Source of the DNA: Betaproteobacteria bacterium
Lineage (GTDB): Bacteria > Pseudomonadota > Gammaproteobacteria > Burkholderiales > SG8-41
Direction: 5' to 3'
Assembly: GCA_023266245.1 (NCBI GenBank)
Contig: JAHFRO010000107.1
Coordinates: 1 to 7,771 of the forward strand
DNA length: 7,771 nt
In this document: one piece after another, positions 1 through 6,320 of the stretch
How the letters are laid out: each line of letters starts with the position of its first letter
How positions within the stretch are numbered: the first letter of the stretch is position 1
Notes under the pieces: generated by a model
What the model saw: the letters and a program-made list of their open reading frames with translations, nothing else
Told to the model about the DNA's origin: nothing
Database searches by the model: none
Position numbers and translations under genes: made by a program

Positions 1-3
1 TTG

Positions 4-489
4 ATGACGCAGTCCATCAAAGTCCTGTTTGTGTGCATGGGCAACATCTGCCGCTCGCCGATGGCGGAAGGGGTGTTCAGGCACTATGTCGCTGAAGCCG
101 GACTTGTAGACAGAATCGCAAGTGATTCAGCCGGCACGCACAACTACCACATCGGGGAGCCGCCGGATCCGCGCGCACAGCGGGCCGCCGCCCGCCGCGG
201 CTATGACCTCAGCGCGCAGCGCGGGCGGCAGGTGAGCCGGCGGGATTTCAGCGAGTTCGATTACGTGCTGGCGATGGACGAGATGAACCTGCGCCTGCTC
301 CAACGCCTGTGCCCGGGCGAGCACGCGCACAAGCTGAAACTGCTCATGGAATTCGGCGCGGACCCCGCGCTGCGCGAAGTACCGGATCCCTACTACGGCA
401 GCGCCCAGGGTTTCGAGCGGGTGCTCGACCTGCTGGAGGCGGCGGCGCAAGGGCTGCTCCGCCACCTGCGCACCCGGCTCGAAGGCTAG
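4..489 (+). CDS. Low-molecular-weight protein-tyrosine phosphatase
   Basis: This cytoplasmic phosphatase removes phosphate from phosphotyrosine on proteins, through a cysteinyl-phosphate intermediate. With the ATG at position 4 the protein has 161 residues, normal for the family. The P-loop signature C-x5-R-S lies at residues 11-18 (CMGNICRS), with Cys11 as nucleophile and Arg17 binding phosphate. The DPYY motif at residues 128-131 supplies the general acid Asp128 and the paired tyrosines lining the substrate pocket. A TTG directly precedes the ATG and the frame is open to the window edge, so a slightly earlier start cannot be excluded. Relatives include Wzb/Etp-type enzymes that work with capsule tyrosine kinases, but no kinase or polysaccharide gene is visible here, so the target is unknown. 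It converges on rne and its stop overlaps the rne stop, leaving no room for a terminator between the genes. Confidence 0.93.
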   Translation: MTQSIKVLFVCMGNICRSPMAEGVFRHYVAEAGLVDRIASDSAGTHNYHIGEPPDPRAQRAAARRGYDLSAQRGRQVSRRDFSEFDYVLAMDEMNLRLLQRLCPGEHAHKLKLLMEFGADPALREVPDPYYGSAQGFERVLDLLEAAAQGLLRHLRTRLEG

Positions 490-3161
490 ACCGGCAGCGT
501 CGTCGTCTTCTGTTCGGCGTCCGCGGCTGCCGTTTCCGGTTTGCCGGTCTCGACCTGCACCAGCGGCTCTTCGCTGACAGGTGGCAACGGCTGGCGCATG
601 CGTTTCGGGCGTGGCGCGGGCAGTTCCTGATCCCCTTCCTGTTCAGCGGCTCTGACTTTGCCAGGATCCGATTCGACCTGCATCAGATCCGAAGGCCACT
701 CGAGCTTGACCGGTTCCGCCGGCGCGTAACCGGCTGATGGCGCCTCTGCCTGCGCCGTCGCACGCGGTGGAAATTCCCGCGCCTGCCCGGTCTCGAACGA
801 GGAAGGCGAAGGCCGTGGAGCCTCATGGGGCTCGACACGCGCCACCGGCGTCGGCTCGCGCTCGAGGCCCGAGGAGACGGGCGGTGCGCTCATCGCTGCG
901 GCGATCGGCGCAGCGGCAGATTCTGCTGAAGGAACGGCAGCTTCAGGCGCCGGACGTGGCTCCCTCGGCTGCTGCGGACCGCGCGCGGCTTGTCCGCCGC
1001 CGGCTTCGGCCTGCCGCTGCTCATGCCGGTCGCGTCCCCCTCTGCGCCGCCGTCTGCCGCGGCCCTCGCGCTTCTCGCCCTGCTCGCGCGGCAGCGGCTG
1101 GGACGGCGCAGCAGGCGGCTTCGCTTCGGCGGAGACCGGGTCGCGTGGCGGGTGCTGCTGGCGCTGCGGCTGGCCGCTGTCCTGGCGCCGGAAATCCTGG
1201 CGCCGCTGCTGCTCGTGGCGTTGCTGCTCGGGCCGTTGACGTCCGCCGTCGCGCTGCCCGTGCTGCTGCTGCGCGTTGTCCGGTCGCTGGCGCTGGCCTC
1301 CCTGTTGCGCCGGACGCTGCGGTTCGCGTTCGCGGCGCGGGCCTTCGCGCTCCCCGCGTTCGTGCCGGCCGCCGCGGCGCGGGCCGCCGCGCTCCGGGAT
1401 CAAGCGCGCCGCCTCCTCGGCGGGTGCCTGTTCGGTGGGCTTGCGTTTGAAGAAGCCGAAGATCTTGCCGATGATGGACGGGCCTTCCGGCACAGCAGCC
1501 ACTGGCTGCGGGCGTTCCTGCTTCGTTTCCCTGGCCACCGGCACCGGCGCCGGCTGCTGCGGCGTGATGCCTTTGACCGCCGCTTCCTGGCGTGGGGCGG
1601 CGGGTTCCGGCGCTCCCGGCGCCGGCTTTTCTTCCTCGGTCGGCTGCTCGACCAGGTTGTAGCTCGGCGGCAGCGGCTCGGTGCGGTTCAAATCGTCATG
1701 GCGCAGCCGCGTCACCGTGTAATTCGGGGTCTCGAGATGCATGTTCGGAATCAGCATGATCGAGACACGGTGCCGCGCTTCGACGAGCTGTAGATCCACG
1801 CGTTTCTCGTTGAGCAGGAAGGTTGCGACATCCACTGGCACCTGCGCGTTCACCGCCGCGGTGTTCTCCTTCATCGCTTCTTCCTGGATGATGCGCAGGA
1901 TGTGCAGCGCGGTGGACTCGGTGCCCCGGATGTGGCCGGTGCCATGGCAGCGCGGGCAGGGGCTGTGGCTGGTCTCGCCGAGCGAGGGACGCAGCCGCTG
2001 GCGCGAAAGCTCCATCAGTCCGAAGCGCGAGATCTTGCCGATCTGCACCCGCGCCCGGTCCACGCGCAGCGCGTCGCGCAGGCGGTTTTCCACCTCGCGC
2101 TGGTTGCGTCCGCTTTCCATGTCGATGAAGTCGATCACGATCAGCCCGCCGAGGTCGCGCAACCGCAGCTGCCGCGGGATTTCGTCGGCGGCCTCGAGGT
2201 TGGTGCGGAACGCCGTTTCCTCGATGTCGGCACCGCGCGTGGCACGCGCCGAGTTGACGTCGATCGCGACCAGCGCTTCGGTGTGGTCGAACACCACGGC
2301 CCCGCCGGAGAGCAGGTTGACCGAGCGGGAGTAGGCTGACTCGATCTGGTGCTCGATCTGGAAGCGCGAGAACAGCGGCACATCGTCCCGGTAGAGCTTG
2401 ATGTGGTTGACGTTCTGCGGCATGACGTGGACCATGAATTGCCGCGCCTGCTCGTAGATCGACTCGGTGTCGACCAGGATCTCGCCGATGTCCTGGTGGT
2501 AGTAGTCACGGATGGCGCGGATCACCAGGCTGGATTCCTGGTAGATCAGGAAAGCGCCGCTTTGCTGCTTGGCGGCGCTCTCGATCGCGCCCCACAGCTG
2601 AAGCAGATAGGTCAGGTCCCAGTTGAGCTCTTCCTGCACGCGACCGATCGCCGCGGTGCGGCCGATCACGCTCATGCCCTGTGGCACGGGCAGCTCATCG
2701 ATCACTTCCCGCAGCTCATTGCGGTCCTCGCCCTCGATGCGGCGCGACACGCCGCCGCCGCGCGGGTTGTTCGGCATCAATACGAGATAGCGTCCGGCGA
2801 GGCTGATGAAGGTGGTGAGCGCGGCGCCCTTGTTGCCGCGCTCGTCCTTGTCCACCTGGACGATCAGCTCCTGGCCTTGCTCGAGCGCGTCCTGGATGCG
2901 GGCGCGCCCGACGTCGACACCGGGCTTGAAATAGGCTCGCGCGACTTCCTTGAAGGGGAGGAACCCGTGGCGCTCGGCCCCGTAATCCACGAAGGCGGCT
3001 TCGAGGCTGGGCTCGAGGCGGGTGATGACGCCCTTGTAGATATTGCTCTTGCGCTGCTCTTTACCGGGAGTTTCAATGTCGAGGTCGATGAGTTTCTGAC
3101 CTTCGACGATCGCGACGCGCAGTTCTTCCGCCTGCGTCGCGTTAAACAGCATGCGTTTCAT
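486..3161 (-). CDS. rne: Ribonuclease E, degradosome scaffold endoribonuclease
   Basis: This essential single-strand endoribonuclease starts mRNA decay, processes rRNA and tRNA precursors, and scaffolds the RNA degradosome at the inner membrane. The protein has 891 residues. The N-terminal half is canonical: an S1 RNA-binding domain (about 39-125), then RNase H-like/5'-sensor and DNase I-like regions. The Mg-binding aspartates are Asp301 (VAIDVNSAR) and Asp344 (IDFIDM), matching E. coli Asp303 and Asp346. The Zn-link is CPRC at 402-405, matching E. coli Cys404/Cys407. Residues 562-574 (SIIGKIFGFFKRK) look like an amphipathic membrane-anchoring helix, in the place of E. coli segment A. The tail is low-complexity: Arg/Gln-rich and probably RNA-binding at 591-716, then Ala/Pro-rich. 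Near the end are two similar short motifs, LMQVES (826-831) and LVQVET (867-872). The MKRMLFNA start is family-typical and has a good Shine-Dalgarno. RNase G is excluded by the long tail. Confidence 0.97.
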   Translation of the reverse strand: MKRMLFNATQAEELRVAIVEGQKLIDLDIETPGKEQRKSNIYKGVITRLEPSLEAAFVDYGAERHGFLPFKEVARAYFKPGVDVGRARIQDALEQGQELIVQVDKDERGNKGAALTTFISLAGRYLVLMPNNPRGGGVSRRIEGEDRNELREVIDELPVPQGMSVIGRTAAIGRVQEELNWDLTYLLQLWGAIESAAKQQSGAFLIYQESSLVIRAIRDYYHQDIGEILVDTESIYEQARQFMVHVMPQNVNHIKLYRDDVPLFSRFQIEHQIESAYSRSVNLLSGGAVVFDHTEALVAIDVNSARATRGADIEETAFRTNLEAADEIPRQLRLRDLGGLIVIDFIDMESGRNQREVENRLRDALRVDRARVQIGKISRFGLMELSRQRLRPSLGETSHSPCPRCHGTGHIRGTESTALHILRIIQEEAMKENTAAVNAQVPVDVATFLLNEKRVDLQLVEARHRVSIMLIPNMHLETPNYTVTRLRHDDLNRTEPLPPSYNLVEQPTEEEKPAPGAPEPAAPRQEAAVKGITPQQPAPVPVARETKQERPQPVAAVPEGPSIIGKIFGFFKRKPTEQAPAEEAARLIPERGGPRRGGRHERGEREGPRREREPQRPAQQGGQRQRPDNAQQQHGQRDGGRQRPEQQRHEQQRRQDFRRQDSGQPQRQQHPPRDPVSAEAKPPAAPSQPLPREQGEKREGRGRRRRRGGRDRHEQRQAEAGGGQAARGPQQPREPRPAPEAAVPSAESAAAPIAAAMSAPPVSSGLEREPTPVARVEPHEAPRPSPSSFETGQAREFPPRATAQAEAPSAGYAPAEPVKLEWPSDLMQVESDPGKVRAAEQEGDQELPAPRPKRMRQPLPPVSEEPLVQVETGKPETAAADAEQKTTTLPV

Positions 3162-3167
3162 TGTTAT

Positions 3168-3175
3168 CTTCTCCC
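3168..3175 (-). promoter_or_regulatory. Shine-Dalgarno of rne
   Basis: On the minus strand GGGAGAAG precedes the rne ATG. The GGAGA core ends 8 nt before the start codon, which is a good spacing and supports the start at 3161. Confidence 0.7.
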
Positions 3176-3208
3176 GCGCTCAACAACACGGGATGGGCAA
3201 ACCTTCCG

Positions 3209-3226
3209 ACCTGCTGTCAGGCAGGT
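3209..3226 (-). promoter_or_regulatory. rne leader hairpin A
   Basis: Perfect 6-bp inverted repeat ACCTGC / GCAGGT with a 6-nt loop, lying 48-65 nt upstream of the rne start codon in the presumed 5' untranslated region. No T-run follows on the minus strand, so it does not look like a terminator. A regulatory or RNase-recognition role is inferred only from position. Confidence 0.4.
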
Positions 3227-3231
3227 GGCGC

Positions 3232-3246
3232 CGACTGGATCAGTCG
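3232..3246 (-). promoter_or_regulatory. rne leader hairpin B
   Basis: Perfect 6-bp inverted repeat CGACTG / CAGTCG around a 3-nt loop, only 5 nt from hairpin A. The two would form adjacent stem-loops in the rne leader RNA, 71-85 nt upstream of the start codon. Confidence 0.4.
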
Positions 3247-3303
3247 CGTGGCATGAGCATGAGGAATGCGAGGTCTCCGGATATCTCGTGCAGTTTGCCG
3301 TGG

Positions 3304-3327
3304 GAATCCGGACCCTGCGCCGGATTC
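3304..3327 (-). promoter_or_regulatory. rne leader hairpin C
   Basis: Perfect 8-bp inverted repeat GAATCCGG / CCGGATTC with an 8-nt loop, 143-166 nt upstream of the rne ATG. It is the longest perfect stem I found in the spacer. It could be an RNA hairpin or, as DNA, an operator-like palindrome; the sequence alone does not decide. Confidence 0.4.
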
Positions 3328-3605
3328 AAAATTCTTCAACAATGCCTTGAGCGCGTAATTCGTCTAGTATCGCTACTTCGCCTGGTGAGCGACGTTAACC
3401 ATTCGATTCTGCCGGTCGTGCGCAGTGCGTCCCCGCTGTACTGGTGCAATGCAACCTGCTCGCGCGACCGCGTTCGGCACACCGTCTCGAGGTTCGCGAT
3501 CCCGTTTGCAGTGGTCTATTCGGGAGCCCGGCTATCCTTGTCTCGCAGCGAGTTTCGGGAGCATCCCCCACGTCACCTCGCGCACCGTACGCAGTGTGCA
3601 AAGAA

Positions 3606-3614
3606 TAGTATAAA
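3606..3614 (+). promoter_or_regulatory. TATA-like -10 box abutting the rluC start
   Basis: The AT-rich stretch TAGTATAAA ends three bases before the rluC ATG, and no Shine-Dalgarno is visible between. Reading TAGTAT (3606-3611) as the -10 puts transcription start about at the A of the ATG, which would give a leaderless mRNA. No good -35 is seen at 16-18 bp upstream, so this is a weak call. Confidence 0.3.
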
Positions 3615-3617
3615 CAA

Positions 3618-4586
3618 ATGAAAGGGTTAAGTAAAGATTTCGCGACCTGGCATGAGGTGGAGGCGGAGGCCGCCGGCCAGCGCATGGACAACTACCTGAC
3701 TAAGTGGCTGAAAGGGGTCCCGAAGAGCCACATCTACCGCATCCTGCGCAGCGGCGAGGTGCGCGTGAACAGCAAGCGGGTAGGGCCGGACTACCGCCTC
3801 GAGGAAGGGGACCGGCTGCGCATCCCGCCCATCCGCACGGCACCGCGCCCGGCCGCGCCGCCGCGGCCGCCGGCATCACGTCTCAAGGCGGACATCCTCT
3901 ACGAAGACGAAATGCTGCTGGTGATCAACAAGCCGTCGGGTGTGGCGGTGCACGGCGGCAGCGGCATCAGCCGCGGCGTCGTGGAGCAGTTGCGGCTGGA
4001 ACGGTCCGAGTCGCGCTTCCTGGAGCTGGTGCACCGGCTCGATCGCGAAACCTCGGGAGTGCTGATGCTCGCCAAGCGACGTTCCGCGCTCACCGCTCTG
4101 CATCGCCAGCTGCGCGAGGGGCAGGTGCAGAAGTTCTATCTCGCGCTGGTGAAAGGTTCCTGGCGCGACGACCAGCGCAGCGTCAAGCTGCCGCTCGACA
4201 AGTACGTGCTGGCCTCGGGCGAGCGCCGCGTCAGCGTCAGCCGCGATGGGCTGCCCGCTCACACCGTGTTCCGGCTGCATCGCGCCTGGAGCGGATACAG
4301 CCTGCTCGAGGCGGAACTCAAGACCGGACGCACCCATCAGATTCGCGTGCACCTCGCCCATCTGGGTTTTCCCGTCGCCGGCGACGACAAGTACGGGGAC
4401 TTCGCACTGAACAAGCAGCTCGCGCGTCAGGGGCTGAAACGCATGTTTCTGCACGCGTTCAAGGCCGTGATCTCGCACCCGCAAAGCGGCGCATCGCTTA
4501 CGCTGGAGGCGCCGCTGCCGCCGGAGCTGCAGGCGTTTCTCGCCGCGCTTGACGTCGGCGAAGCACGTCATGCCCAGGCGTTTTGA
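3618..4586 (+). CDS. rluC: 23S rRNA pseudouridine synthase RluC
   Basis: RluC isomerises uridine to pseudouridine in 23S rRNA; in E. coli it acts at positions 955, 2504 and 2580, near the peptidyl-transferase centre. The protein has 322 residues, the family's usual length. An S4 RNA-binding domain spans about 20-65, with the RluC-like stretch KGVPKSHIYRILRSGEVRVN (32-51). A Pro-rich linker (74-86) leads to the RluA-type catalytic domain. The catalytic motif HRLDRETSG at 139-147 carries Asp142, matching E. coli Asp144; LKTGRTHQIRVH at 235-246 is the second conserved block. VHGGSG at 111-116 is also RluC-like. The ATG at 3618 is the first start after an in-frame stop at 3606 and gives the expected N-terminus, although no Shine-Dalgarno is visible. 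It diverges from rne, as in other proteobacteria, and overlaps the next gene. Confidence 0.95.
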   Translation: MKGLSKDFATWHEVEAEAAGQRMDNYLTKWLKGVPKSHIYRILRSGEVRVNSKRVGPDYRLEEGDRLRIPPIRTAPRPAAPPRPPASRLKADILYEDEMLLVINKPSGVAVHGGSGISRGVVEQLRLERSESRFLELVHRLDRETSGVLMLAKRRSALTALHRQLREGQVQKFYLALVKGSWRDDQRSVKLPLDKYVLASGERRVSVSRDGLPAHTVFRLHRAWSGYSLLEAELKTGRTHQIRVHLAHLGFPVAGDDKYGDFALNKQLARQGLKRMFLHAFKAVISHPQSGASLTLEAPLPPELQAFLAALDVGEARHAQAF

Positions 4587-5226
4587 GCTGCTAGTGTTCG
4601 ACTGGGACGGCACGCTGATGGATTCGGCGGCCGCCATCGTCGCGTCCCTGCAAGCGGCCTGTCGTGACCTGGAACTGCCGGTGCCGACCGAGGAGCGGGC
4701 GCGCTACATCATTGGACTCGGGCTCAACGACGCGATGTCGCACGTCCTGCCCGGCCTCGATCCTGTCCATTACCCGCGAGTCGCGGAGCGCTACCGCGCC
4801 CACTTCCTGCGGCGGGATGTCGATACCACGTTGTTCCCGGGTGCGGCCGACATGGTGGTGGAGCTGCACGCCGCCGGTTTTCTGCTGGCGGTCGCCACCG
4901 GCAAGAGCCGCCGGGGACTCCAGCGCGCGCTCGACGCCACCGGTCTCAAGCCGTACTTTCACACCACGCGCTGCGCTGACGAGGGCTACACCAAGCCGCA
5001 TCCCGGCATGCTGCAGCGGCTGGTCGAAGAGTTGGGCATCACCCACGAACGGACGCTGATGATCGGCGACACCACGCACGACATGGAAATGGCGCAGGCA
5101 GCAGGGGTCGCCCGGCTGGGCGCGGCCTACGGCGCGCACGCAAAGGACGCATTACTGTCCTATGCGCCGGTGGCGTGCGTGGACGACATCGAGGGGCTGC
5201 GGCAGTGGCTGATGCGGCACGCGTGA
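4570..5226 (+). CDS. HAD-superfamily phosphatase, phosphoglycolate-phosphatase-like
   Basis: This subclass IA haloacid-dehalogenase hydrolase probably dephosphorylates a small phosphometabolite in the cytoplasm. All four HAD motifs are present in 218 residues: DWDGTL with Asp11 (nucleophile) and Asp13; ATGKS with Thr110; Lys142 in TKPHPG; and GDTTHD with Asp167 and Asp171 binding Mg. Residues 16-85 fit a helical cap. Phosphoglycolate phosphatase (Gph) is the nearest well-known relative, but substrate cannot be read from these motifs and no glyoxylate or CO2-fixation gene is nearby. The ATG at 4570 overlaps the rluC 3' end by 17 bp, so the two are probably co-transcribed and translationally coupled. 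An in-frame TTG at 4549 would add seven residues, but the shorter form puts the nucleophile motif at the family-typical distance from the N-terminus. From memory, Pseudomonas has a similar HAD gene in the same place. Confidence 0.88.
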   Translation: MPRRFELLVFDWDGTLMDSAAAIVASLQAACRDLELPVPTEERARYIIGLGLNDAMSHVLPGLDPVHYPRVAERYRAHFLRRDVDTTLFPGAADMVVELHAAGFLLAVATGKSRRGLQRALDATGLKPYFHTTRCADEGYTKPHPGMLQRLVEELGITHERTLMIGDTTHDMEMAQAAGVARLGAAYGAHAKDALLSYAPVACVDDIEGLRQWLMRHA

Positions 5227-5284
5227 TTCCCGTGCCGGCGACGCGCAAGCCGGGCGCGGCAAAGGGGTGCGTTTCATTCCGAAG

Positions 5285-5314
5285 GTGAATTTTTCAGTCA
5301 CTCCAAGTTATACT
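5285..5314 (+). promoter_or_regulatory. Candidate sigma-70 promoter of sppA
   Basis: TATACT at 5309-5314 matches the -10 consensus at five of six bases. GTGAAT at 5285-5290, 18 bp upstream, is a weak -35 (three of six). Transcription would start near 5321, giving a leader of about 30 nt. The segment is AT-richer than its surroundings. It suggests sppA can be transcribed separately from rluC and the HAD gene. Confidence 0.5.
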
Positions 5315-5336
5315 GTTCAACTTATGGTTCCGATTG

Positions 5337-5343
5337 AAGGTGG
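5337..5343 (+). promoter_or_regulatory. Shine-Dalgarno of sppA
   Basis: AAGGTGG lies 6 nt before the ATG at 5350, a near-consensus ribosome-binding site at good spacing. It fixes the sppA start. Confidence 0.65.
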
Positions 5344-5349
5344 ATAGTC

Positions 5350-6309
5350 ATGGCTGAACTGGGACCGGACGGTTCCGGAGAAAACTGGGAACGCCAAGTC
5401 ATCGAGAAGGTCGCGCTGGCGGCGATCAATGAGCAGCGGCGCTCGCGGTATTGGGGAATCTTCTTCAAGCTGCTGCTGTTCATCTACCTGTTTGCGCTGT
5501 TGTTCGTCGGCATGGGCTGGTTCGGCAAGAAAGACATCAGCCCGGGCAGACACACCGCGCTGGTCGAGGTGCGCGGGGTGATTGCGCACGACAGCACGGC
5601 AAGCGCGGAAATCGTGACCGCGGGTCTGCAGGATGCCTTCAAGGACAAGCGCACGCAGGGCGTGATCCTGCGCATCAACAGCCCGGGCGGAAGCCCGGTG
5701 CAGGCCGGGCACATCAACGACGAGATCCGGCGCCTGCGCGCGAAGCATCCGGAAATCCCGGTCTACGCGGTGGTCGAGGACATTTGCGCCTCCGGCGGCT
5801 ATTACGTGGCGGTGGCTGCGGACAGGATCTACGTTGACAAGGCGAGCATCATCGGTTCGATCGGCGTGCTGATGGACGGCTTCGGCTTCACCGGCACGAT
5901 GGACAAGCTGGGCATCGAGCGCCGGCTGCTGGCGGCGGGGGAAAACAAGGGATTCCTCGATCCGTTCTCGCCGATACTCGAATCTCAGAAGGAGTACGCG
6001 GAACAGATGCTGAATCAAATCCACCAGCAGTTCATCAGCGTAGTGCGGCAGGGCCGCGGCAAGCGCCTGAAGGAAACGCCGGAACTGTTTTCGGGGCTGC
6101 TGTGGGTCGGTCAGAAAAGCATCGAGCTCGGGCTCGCGGATGCGCTTGGCAGCGTCGAATACGTGGCGCGCGAAGTGATCAAGGCCGAGGACATCGTCGA
6201 TTTCACGCCGCGCGAGAATGTCGCGGAACGTCTGGCGAAGAAGCTCGGCGCGGGGATGGCCGAGAGCCTGGCGCGCTTCGGCATCATGCCGGGCATGACT
6301 CTGCGCTAG
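5350..6309 (+). CDS. sppA: Signal peptide peptidase SppA-like, S49 serine protease
   Basis: This membrane-anchored peptidase should degrade cleaved signal peptides and other short membrane peptides, its catalytic domain facing the periplasm. The 319-residue protein is the short, single-domain form, as in Bacillus SppA, and about half the length of E. coli SppA. One hydrophobic helix lies at about 36-58 (from WGIFFKLLLF) with a basic cytoplasmic flank (RRSR), so it acts as an uncleaved anchor. The S49 core includes LRINSPGGSP (107-116). The nucleophile is Ser148 in ICASGGYY. The general base is probably Lys200 in GENKGF. Their spacing of 52 residues equals the Ser147/Lys199 dyad of B. subtilis SppA. 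It has its own likely promoter and Shine-Dalgarno, 123 bp after the HAD gene. SohB is an alternative relative, but the sequence fits general S49 SppA better. Confidence 0.93.
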   Translation: MAELGPDGSGENWERQVIEKVALAAINEQRRSRYWGIFFKLLLFIYLFALLFVGMGWFGKKDISPGRHTALVEVRGVIAHDSTASAEIVTAGLQDAFKDKRTQGVILRINSPGGSPVQAGHINDEIRRLRAKHPEIPVYAVVEDICASGGYYVAVAADRIYVDKASIIGSIGVLMDGFGFTGTMDKLGIERRLLAAGENKGFLDPFSPILESQKEYAEQMLNQIHQQFISVVRQGRGKRLKETPELFSGLLWVGQKSIELGLADALGSVEYVAREVIKAEDIVDFTPRENVAERLAKKLGAGMAESLARFGIMPGMTLR

Positions 6310-6313
6310 CTTG
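6308..6313 (+). repeat. Left copy of a 6-bp direct repeat flanking the palindromic element
   Basis: AGCTTG occurs here, overlapping the last two bases of the sppA stop codon, and again at 6490-6495 just outside the right arm of the palindrome. The pair could be a target-site duplication, or chance in six bases. Confidence 0.3.
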
Positions 6314-6320
6314 TTTTTTC

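Larger units (their letters stand above)
3162..3617. other. Divergent rne-rluC spacer, including the rne leader
   Basis: This 456-bp gap contains no convincing gene. The open frames crossing it encode residue mixes without recognisable motifs, and none has a supported start. It must carry promoters for both divergent genes. On the rne side are the Shine-Dalgarno and three perfect inverted repeats (3209-3226, 3232-3246, 3304-3327). On the rluC side is a TATA-like box against the start codon. I could not place a convincing -35/-10 pair for rne; GATACT at about 3366-3371 (minus strand) resembles a -10 but has no partner at the right distance. In E. coli the same divergent pair is separated by a long rne 5' leader through which RNase E represses its own mRNA, so a similar leader here is plausible. 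Confidence 0.6.

Noticed and set aside
693..734. ACCGGTT...AACCGG inverted repeat as a terminator for the phosphatase gene
   Set aside because: The stem is about six pairs with a 12-nt loop and no following T-run, and it lies inside rne coding sequence.
1140..1290. GCTGCTG-type trinucleotide runs as a microsatellite
   Set aside because: They encode the Gln/Arg-rich tail of RNase E on the minus strand and are interrupted; protein-level low complexity explains them.
990..1793. Long + strand open frame antisense to rne (267 codons), with others at 737-1450 and 2349-3350
   Set aside because: They lie opposite an unambiguous rne gene, encode Ala/Arg/Leu-rich sequence without motifs, and are what GC-rich codon use produces on the opposite strand.
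3151..3621. 156-codon + strand open frame across the rne-rluC spacer
   Set aside because: It begins inside rne antisense, has no Shine-Dalgarno, no recognisable domain and irregular composition, and would cover regulatory DNA for two divergent genes.
3395..3691. 98-codon minus-strand open frame crossing the rluC start
   Set aside because: It overlaps the conserved N-terminus of rluC, and the translation shows no family features.
5317..6024. 235-codon minus-strand open frame opposite sppA
   Set aside because: sppA has an intact catalytic dyad, anchor helix and ribosome-binding site; the opposite frame is a composition artefact.
6305..6320. Terminator directly after the sppA stop (T6 run)
   Set aside because: Only a tiny GCTAGC palindrome precedes the T-run; no stable stem is available, unlike the structure at 6533-6564.
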